A DNA stretch of 64,000 bases. Source: an uncultured Paenibacillaceae bacterium (GTDB taxonomy: Bacteria > Bacillota > Bacilli > Aneurinibacillales > Aneurinibacillaceae). The notes beneath the pieces were generated by a model that searched no databases, was not told the origin of the DNA, and saw nothing but the letters and a program-made list of their open reading frames with translations. Position numbers and translations under genes: made by a program. Shown piece by piece: positions 58,905 through 64,000 of this stretch; the first letter of the stretch is position 1; each line of letters opens with the position of its first letter. Location of the stretch: positions 42,775 to 106,774 of the forward strand of contig CAMLDI010000009.1 in NCBI GenBank assembly GCA_946478845.1, in the 5' to 3' direction.

Positions 58905-59858
58905 TTGCTCCCTTCTGTCTTTGTAATAGGAACGGTTTTTATAGATTGTAAAGGTTTTTCTAAAAACAAGTATCACCCGTCTAATAGAAATCTAGGAACG
59001 GTTCAGTTTGTCCATGGTGGTGTAGGCAGAAATGTTGCTGAAAATCTAGCGAATTTAAATATACCCACATTTTTAGTATCCTCCATTGATTTGCAGCCCA
59101 TTGGGAAAGATGTTGTGGAAAGGTTAAAGAAATCCAGGGTTAAAACAAATTATCTTATGGAATCTAAAGATCATGGGATGGGGATTTGGATTGCAATCTT
59201 AGATGAGATGGGAAACCTGGCCGGATCGGTCTCCCAAATGCCAGATCTTACTCTTTTGCAAGAATTCATTGAAACGAAAGGACAGGAATTTTTTCAACAC
59301 GCTACACATATTGCCCTTGAACTTGATTTAAATATCCATATTGTGAAAAGTGTAATTAGTATGGCAAAAAAGTTTAACTTACCTATATACGGCATCCCAA
59401 GCAATTTAGATTTAATTTTACATCATAGAGAAATTCTCAAGGATCTGGATTGCTTTATATGCAACAATTATGAAGCCGACCTTTTTTTAGGCAAAAAATT
59501 TTCGGAAATGGAAATTGGCCAAAAACAAAAGACCCTAACTGAATTTGTTAATCAAACAGGAATAGAATCAATGGTCATCACTTTAGGGAAGAGTGGTGCA
59601 GTCTATTTTGATTCCCAATCCAAAGAGGCTGGTTTTCAATCTGTTTTCCCTGTGGAAGTTGTTGATACGAGCGGTGCAGGAGACGCTTTTTTTTCAGGTA
59701 CAATTATGGGGTTAATTCGGGGATTATCGTTAAAAGAAGCTGTTATTTGTGGAACGAAAGTCGCGGGTTGGACCATTGAATCTTCTGAAAATACGTGTTT
59801 GAATCTACGATCAAGAATACAAAAAGATGAATTCTTTAAACAACGCAAATTAGATTAA
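58905..59858 (+). CDS. PfkB family carbohydrate or nucleoside kinase
   Basis: A 317-residue ribokinase-fold kinase. The N-terminal signature is GGVGRNVAENLANL and the C-terminal one, with the catalytic Asp, is DTSGAGDAFFSG. The general layout resembles pseudouridine kinases of the PfkB group, but there is no pseudouridine glycosidase gene beside it and the substrate is not assignable. The start is TTG, with AAGGAGATGAG 12 bases upstream. It is transcribed away from the spermidine synthase-like gene. Confidence 0.82.
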   Translation: MLPSVFVIGTVFIDCKGFSKNKYHPSNRNLGTVQFVHGGVGRNVAENLANLNIPTFLVSSIDLQPIGKDVVERLKKSRVKTNYLMESKDHGMGIWIAILDEMGNLAGSVSQMPDLTLLQEFIETKGQEFFQHATHIALELDLNIHIVKSVISMAKKFNLPIYGIPSNLDLILHHREILKDLDCFICNNYEADLFLGKKFSEMEIGQKQKTLTEFVNQTGIESMVITLGKSGAVYFDSQSKEAGFQSVFPVEVVDTSGAGDAFFSGTIMGLIRGLSLKEAVICGTKVAGWTIESSENTCLNLRSRIQKDEFFKQRKLD

Positions 59859-59886
59859 AGCGGCCCTCTAAGGGGCCGCTTTCTTT
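59857..59886 (+). terminator. Terminator after the PfkB kinase gene
   Basis: AAAGCGGCCC and GGGCCGCTTTC pair around TCTAAGG; the stem overlaps the stop codon. Confidence 0.85.
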
Positions 59887-59965
59887 ATCCACTGTTCTTA
59901 TGATTTTCGAAAGCGATGGGTATAGAGGTGATAAGGAACGAGAAAAGAGGCTCCACTCGACTCCC

Positions 59966-61018
59966 CTATAGCCCAAAGGCTGCTAATCCCCGTAAATTAT
60001 AGGTTCCATCTTCCTTTGGACGAATAATCCCTTCCTCTGTAATAATAGCGCTAACAAGAGAAGCGGGAGTTACATCGAAGGCGGGATTATAGGTTTTTAC
60101 CCGAACAGGAGCAATTAACCTTCCCCCTAACCGGGTAATTTCAACGCCTGAACGTTCTTCAATGGGAATTTGGCTTCCTTTATGGGTAGTTAAGTCAATG
60201 GAAGACAGAGGTGCTGCCACGTAAAAAGGAATTTTATGATAATGAGCGAGAATTGCCAAATTATAAGTGCCGATTTTATTTGCTACATCCCCATTGGCGG
60301 CAATACGATCCGTTCCCACAATAACAGCCTGCACTTTTCCCTGGGCCATTACGGTAGCGGCCATATTATCGCAAATGAGGGTGACATCAATGCCAGCCTG
60401 TTGCAATTCATAGGCTGTCAAACGGGATCCCTGTAAAAGGGGGCGGGTTTCATCAGCGTAAATCTTCAAATTCCATCCTTTTTCTTTGGCCAGATAAAAG
60501 GGGGCGGTCGCAGTTCCGTATCCCGCAGTAGCTAAACTCCCCGGGTTGCAATGGGTGAGAATGCCCATTCCGTCGTGAAACAGGGAAAGGCCATACTCTC
60601 CAATCTTGCGGCATGTCTCCAGATCTTCCTTTTGTATATCCAATGCTTCTTTCAATAGGGTACCTTTTACATCTTTCACACTGGAGCCTCTGGCTATTTC
60701 CTTTTTTGCCAGCGTTTCTAAACGGCGGAGGGCCCACATGAGATTGACCGCTGTAGGCCGTGCTGAGGCTAAATAGGATGAACGATCTAATATTTCCTCG
60801 TAAAACTTCATTGGATCCGTAATTTCTGATGCTCTTACAGCGAGATAAAGGCCGAATGCAGCAGCCATGCCAATGGCTGGCGCCCCTCTTACTTGCATTT
60901 TTTGAATCGCTTCAAACAACGCATATTCATCAGTGATTTTTACATAAATCGTATTGGAAGGAAGTCTAGTTTGGTCAAGGAGAAGCAAATGATCTCCCTT
61001 CCATTCAATTGACTTCAT
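59966..61018 (-). CDS. mtnA: S-methyl-5-thioribose-1-phosphate isomerase
   Basis: Second step of methionine salvage in this organism: methylthioribose-1-phosphate to methylthioribulose-1-phosphate, 350 residues. The eIF2B-like family motifs are [23 protein letters not shown] with the catalytic Cys, and [18 protein letters not shown] with the catalytic Asp. GAGGAGG precedes the ATG. It overlaps mtnK by 14 bases, so they are translated together. Confidence 0.95.
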   Translation of the reverse strand: MKSIEWKGDHLLLLDQTRLPSNTIYVKITDEYALFEAIQKMQVRGAPAIGMAAAFGLYLAVRASEITDPMKFYEEILDRSSYLASARPTAVNLMWALRRLETLAKKEIARGSSVKDVKGTLLKEALDIQKEDLETCRKIGEYGLSLFHDGMGILTHCNPGSLATAGYGTATAPFYLAKEKGWNLKIYADETRPLLQGSRLTAYELQQAGIDVTLICDNMAATVMAQGKVQAVIVGTDRIAANGDVANKIGTYNLAILAHYHKIPFYVAAPLSSIDLTTHKGSQIPIEERSGVEITRLGGRLIAPVRVKTYNPAFDVTPASLVSAIITEEGIIRPKEDGTYNLRGLAAFGL

Positions 61019-62234
61019 TAGATTTTACCTCCTCAGTTCTCACTCTTCTCACTAGTAAAGCAGCTTCAAGAATATCGTTAATTTGGGTTCTATGCAAAAC
61101 CAACTTTGTTCCAATGGCCAATGCTAATTTTTCACTATTTAAACGTACCTTAGGGTCCTGGATCCTTTCTAAATCTTCCACATGGGCAAGCCCAACTACC
61201 CTGCGGATCATTTTGCATCCTGCAAAACCGATTGCGTCTTGTAAAACCTCCTGTAAATAGTATCTTACGTAGGGATAATAGAAAGTTTCAGGATTGTGTT
61301 CCTTCCACAATCGGGTAAATTCATCCTGGAATTCATCCCAAATCAGTTTCATTAAACCCAATAGATAATTCTGGTATGTTTTCCGCTCTTCCGCGGATGG
61401 GCAATGCCCTTCCTGAGCAGCAAAATTTAATAACAGGTTGCCCATGACTGCCCCGATATCAAAGCCCATTGGCCCATAAAAGGCAAATTCAGGGTCAATG
61501 ATACGGGTTTCTGTATCTGTAACCATAATGCTTCCTGAATGGAAATCTCCATGGAGCAAAGCCTGGGTACGGGTCATAAAGGTATCCTTGAGTTTTTGTA
61601 CTTCAGTTTTCAAGGTTCTGTTTTTCCATAACTGGGCCACCTTTTCTTTAAGCAAAGGGTTAAACTGATTCGTTGGCGCATCAAAGAAAGGGTCTGTGAA
61701 AACCAGATCCTCTGTGATTTTGCATAATTCAGGGTTGGTAAATTGCACCACTTTTTGTTTCTTCTCACCAGAAGAAAGGTAATAATCCGAAGTGAAAAAT
61801 AAGGTCCTTCCTAAAAAATGCCCAATGTGTTCAGGGAGATGGGGATACTGTTTTCGTGCAACAAGCCCTTTTCGCAAAATAAGATAATCAGATAAATCCT
61901 CCATCACGGTAAGGGCTAACTCATCTTGATACCCATAAACCTTTGGAACTAAACCAGGAGCCAATTTGCCATGCAACCTGAGCATCTCACGTTCAATACG
62001 GGCCCGATCCAACGTTAATGGCCAGGATTCCCCTACCACCCGGGCATAAGGAAGTGCCTGTTTGAAGATAACGCTATCCTTAGGCTGGGAACGATCCCAG
62101 ATTCGAAAAATAAGATTGAGATTTCCATCTCCAATTTCATCGCTTTCTAATACCGCTTTTGGAGAAAAGAGACCTTCTAAAGAACGGGCGTATTCTACAG
62201 CTTGCTCTTTATTGAAAGCATGATATTTATTCAA
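61005..62234 (-). CDS. mtnK: Methylthioribose kinase
   Basis: Phosphorylates 5-methylthioribose, the product of nucleosidase cleavage of methylthioadenosine, 409 residues. The choline-kinase-like fold shows the glycine-rich [13 protein letters not shown], the catalytic loop [11 protein letters not shown] and the metal-binding [10 protein letters not shown]. The start is TTG with GGGAGGG upstream. It is divergent from mtnW. Confidence 0.94.
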   Translation of the reverse strand: MNKYHAFNKEQAVEYARSLEGLFSPKAVLESDEIGDGNLNLIFRIWDRSQPKDSVIFKQALPYARVVGESWPLTLDRARIEREMLRLHGKLAPGLVPKVYGYQDELALTVMEDLSDYLILRKGLVARKQYPHLPEHIGHFLGRTLFFTSDYYLSSGEKKQKVVQFTNPELCKITEDLVFTDPFFDAPTNQFNPLLKEKVAQLWKNRTLKTEVQKLKDTFMTRTQALLHGDFHSGSIMVTDTETRIIDPEFAFYGPMGFDIGAVMGNLLLNFAAQEGHCPSAEERKTYQNYLLGLMKLIWDEFQDEFTRLWKEHNPETFYYPYVRYYLQEVLQDAIGFAGCKMIRRVVGLAHVEDLERIQDPKVRLNSEKLALAIGTKLVLHRTQINDILEAALLVRRVRTEEVKSNEVN

Positions 62235-62292
62235 TGATAATCCCTCCCATGGGTTGAAGCATATAATTCATTTGAGGAAATTTTTAGTGATT

Positions 62293-62322
62293 AATATATT
62301 ATTGATGGTAACAAAATGTCAA
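62293..62322 (-). promoter_or_regulatory. mtnK promoter
   Basis: On the minus strand TTGACA (62322-62317), an 18-base spacer and TATATT (62298-62293), 58 bases before the mtnK start. No SAM riboswitch is present between them, unlike the S-box control of mtnKA in B. subtilis. Confidence 0.65.
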
Positions 62323-62359
62323 GGTATTTTGATTAAATATATAAATCTTATAAAAATAC

Positions 62360-62389
62360 TTTACATTACATCCTATGACCAATTATAAT
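62360..62389 (+). promoter_or_regulatory. mtnW promoter
   Basis: TTTACA (62360-62365), 18 bases and TATAAT (62384-62389), 51 bases before the mtnW ATG. No riboswitch fits in the short leader. Confidence 0.68.
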
Positions 62390-62440
62390 AGTCCTCAAAA
62401 TTAAATCATACTAAATTGGTATGAAAAGGCAGGTATACCT

Positions 62441-63667
62441 ATGGGTGAGGAAAAGTCTTTTTTAACAGCGACCTATCTGGTTAGCGGTCAGGGCGATTTT
62501 TATAAAAGAGCGGAGAAAATTGCCGTAGGATTAACCGTGGGGACATGGACAGGGCTTTCTATGGAAGAGAAAGATAAGTTCATTCAACATTTAGGCAAAG
62601 TGGAAGATGTCAAAGTGTTGCCAAAGGATGATGGAGGTCAGGAGAGAGCACTCCTTACCATTTCCTTTCCCGTTTTAAATGTGACCGCTGATTTTCCTTC
62701 CCTGCTAACGACGATTTTTGGTAAAGGGTCTATGGATGGAAAAATCCGTTTAGTGGATGTTAACTTGCCAGAAGGAGTGCGAAAGGAGTTTCCAGGCCCA
62801 AAATTTGGGGTAGAAGGGATTCGCAATCTTCTGGGTGTGTATGATCGGCCTTTATTGATGAGTATTTTTAAACAATGCATTGGTTTAAATCTGGAGGAAT
62901 TAAATAGAGCATATCAATCTCAGTTAGAAGGTGGAGTTGATTTAGTTAAGGATGATGAAATCTTTTTCCGGGATGATGAAGCCCCTGCCATTGAACGTGT
63001 GCGTTCTTTTGAGAAAATGAACCGCCGCCATTATGAACAGACGGGGAAAAAAATCCTTTATGCTGTGAATGTAACAGGCCCGGTTACAAAATTGGCAGAT
63101 AAGGCAAAAAGGCTCATTGATGCAGGAGCTTCTTGCTTATTACTTAATGTATTCGCTTATGGCTTAGATGTTCTTCATCAGCTTGCTGCAGAACCCGAGA
63201 TCAACGTGCCATTAATGGCCCATCCAGCTGTGGCCGGAGCACTATATCCTGCACAGGAATATGGAATTGCATCTCCTCTTTTATTTGGCAAATTCCTCAG
63301 ATGGGCAGGAGCGGATTTTGTTTTATATCCTTCCCCTTATGGTTCTGTGGCATTGCCAGAAAGGGAAGCCCTGGCGATTGCTAAACATTTAAGGGAAAAG
63401 GATCGAATCCATCGGGATGGGTTCCCGGTACCTTCTGCAGGAATTCATCCAGGACTTGTCCCCCTCTTGTTTGAGGACTTTGGGTTGGATTTTATTGTGA
63501 ATGCGGGAGGAGGAATTCATGGCCATCAGGATGGGTCAGCCGCCGGGGGAAGAGCCTTCCTTCATGCGATAGAAGCCATCGTTGCTGGCTATTCCCTAGA
63601 GGAAGCCGCAAAGTATTCACCTGAACTACAACAAGCGATTAAACAGTGGGGGGTCCATAGTCGGTGA
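62441..63667 (+). CDS. mtnW: 2,3-diketo-5-methylthiopentyl-1-phosphate enolase (RuBisCO-like protein)
   Basis: RuBisCO-like protein of the methionine salvage pathway, 408 residues, which enolises diketomethylthiopentyl-1-phosphate. GGVDLVKDDE carries the Lys that is carbamylated in RuBisCO, with the metal-binding Asp and Glu. HPGLVPLLFEDFG and NAGGGIHGH are typical of the phosphate-binding part. AAGGCAGG precedes the ATG. It overlaps mtnB by four bases (GTGA). Confidence 0.94.
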   Translation: MGEEKSFLTATYLVSGQGDFYKRAEKIAVGLTVGTWTGLSMEEKDKFIQHLGKVEDVKVLPKDDGGQERALLTISFPVLNVTADFPSLLTTIFGKGSMDGKIRLVDVNLPEGVRKEFPGPKFGVEGIRNLLGVYDRPLLMSIFKQCIGLNLEELNRAYQSQLEGGVDLVKDDEIFFRDDEAPAIERVRSFEKMNRRHYEQTGKKILYAVNVTGPVTKLADKAKRLIDAGASCLLLNVFAYGLDVLHQLAAEPEINVPLMAHPAVAGALYPAQEYGIASPLLFGKFLRWAGADFVLYPSPYGSVALPEREALAIAKHLREKDRIHRDGFPVPSAGIHPGLVPLLFEDFGLDFIVNAGGGIHGHQDGSAAGGRAFLHAIEAIVAGYSLEEAAKYSPELQQAIKQWGVHSR

Positions 63668-64000
63668 ATTTAGAACAGATACAGCATTCATTTTTAATCT
63701 TAAGACAAATGAAAGAAGAATTCGCCAATCGAGGATGGTTTCCCGCAACAAGCGGCAATTTGTCCCTTCGTATGGATGATGCCATTGCCATTACCGCTAG
63801 CGGAAAAGACAAAACCCAGCATACCCCGGAAGACTTTCTCCTTGTAGATCTACAGGGAAATCCGGCTTTTCCCACCCAATTGAAACCTTCAGCGGAAACC
63901 CTCATTCATACAGCGATTTATGAGAAGTTTCCGCATGTCTCGGCTGTTTTTCATGTCCATACCCTGGAAAACAATATTATCTCTTCTCTTTATTTTAAAG
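63664..64000 (+). CDS. mtnB: Methylthioribulose-1-phosphate dehydratase, 5' part
   Basis: Class II aldolase-fold dehydratase, cut by the window end after about 112 codons. RGWFPATSGNLSLR is the phosphate-binding N terminus, ITASGKDK the next motif, KPSAETLIHTAIY holds the catalytic Glu region, and VFHVHTLEN gives the zinc histidines. The start is GTG, four bases inside mtnW, with TGGGGGG upstream. In B. subtilis mtnX lies between mtnW and mtnB; here they are directly joined. Confidence 0.92.
   Translation, partial: MNLEQIQHSFLILRQMKEEFANRGWFPATSGNLSLRMDDAIAITASGKDKTQHTPEDFLLVDLQGNPAFPTQLKPSAETLIHTAIYEKFPHVSAVFHVHTLENNIISSLYFK

Noticed and set aside
59930..59965. Terminator after mtnA
   Set aside because: GGGGAGTC and GGAGCCTC pair only weakly on the minus strand; not enough to call.

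Overview
The window comes from an endospore-forming member of the Bacillales (Firmicutes). It carries spo0F, spo0M, spoIIR, a YhcN-type lipoprotein gene and a pbpG-type penicillin-binding protein. It also carries the Firmicutes-specific RNA polymerase delta subunit (rpoE), and ribosome-binding sites are of the strong AGGAGG type. Two blocks follow the Bacillus subtilis gene order closely: pbpG/speE/ywiB/argS (14974-20247), and fadF...acdA...rpoE-pyrG-spo0F-fbaA-tal-murA2-glpX-rho...rpmE...prfA-prmC-spoIIR (22444-57647). I cannot place the genus from sequence alone. No rRNA, tRNA, CRISPR array, insertion sequence or integrase gene was seen.

Layout. 1-404 is the end of a formate dehydrogenase cytochrome b gene. 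490-1020 is an unrecognised small gene behind a SAM (S-box) riboswitch. 1137-3572 is a complete 5-oxoprolinase operon (pxpBCA). 3560-14700 is mixed housekeeping: a lipoprotein, DUF423 and BrkB membrane proteins, ecsAB, a GNAT acetyltransferase, asnO, small conserved genes, a universal stress protein, spo0M, a pseudouridine synthase and ywfO. 14974-22097 holds pbpG, speE, ywiB, argS, a KtrB-type K+ channel subunit and a small membrane protein.

22444-34100 is a catabolic acyl-CoA block: fadF, thiolase, 3-hydroxybutyryl-CoA dehydrogenase, two acyl-CoA dehydrogenases, meaB, a TetR regulator and the fused isobutyryl-CoA mutase IcmF. Three similar inverted repeats lie at promoters of this block, including the tetR promoter, which suggests an autoregulated local regulon.

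34276-42302 interrupts the B. subtilis-like order between icmF and rpoE. It encodes two FkbM methyltransferases, three tandem GT61-family glycosyltransferases (two with an N-terminal DUF4214-like module), a further methyltransferase-like protein, a GDP-L-fucose synthase-like epimerase and a GT11 fucosyltransferase-like protein. I read it as a cassette for a fucosylated, probably O-methylated surface glycan. It is the most accessory-looking part of the window. One of its GT61 genes is frameshifted and another appears to start at a non-standard ATA codon.

42400-57647 is core genome (transcription, CTP synthesis, phosphorelay, gluconeogenesis, cell wall, translation termination, sporulation signalling), with a second KtrB paralogue, a MarR regulator and an uncharacterised radical SAM enzyme inserted. 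57711-59858 holds a membrane-anchored spermidine-synthase-like protein and a PfkB kinase. 59966-64000 is the methionine salvage locus: mtnKA runs divergently from mtnW-mtnB, with mtnX absent from its usual position; mtnB is cut by the window end.
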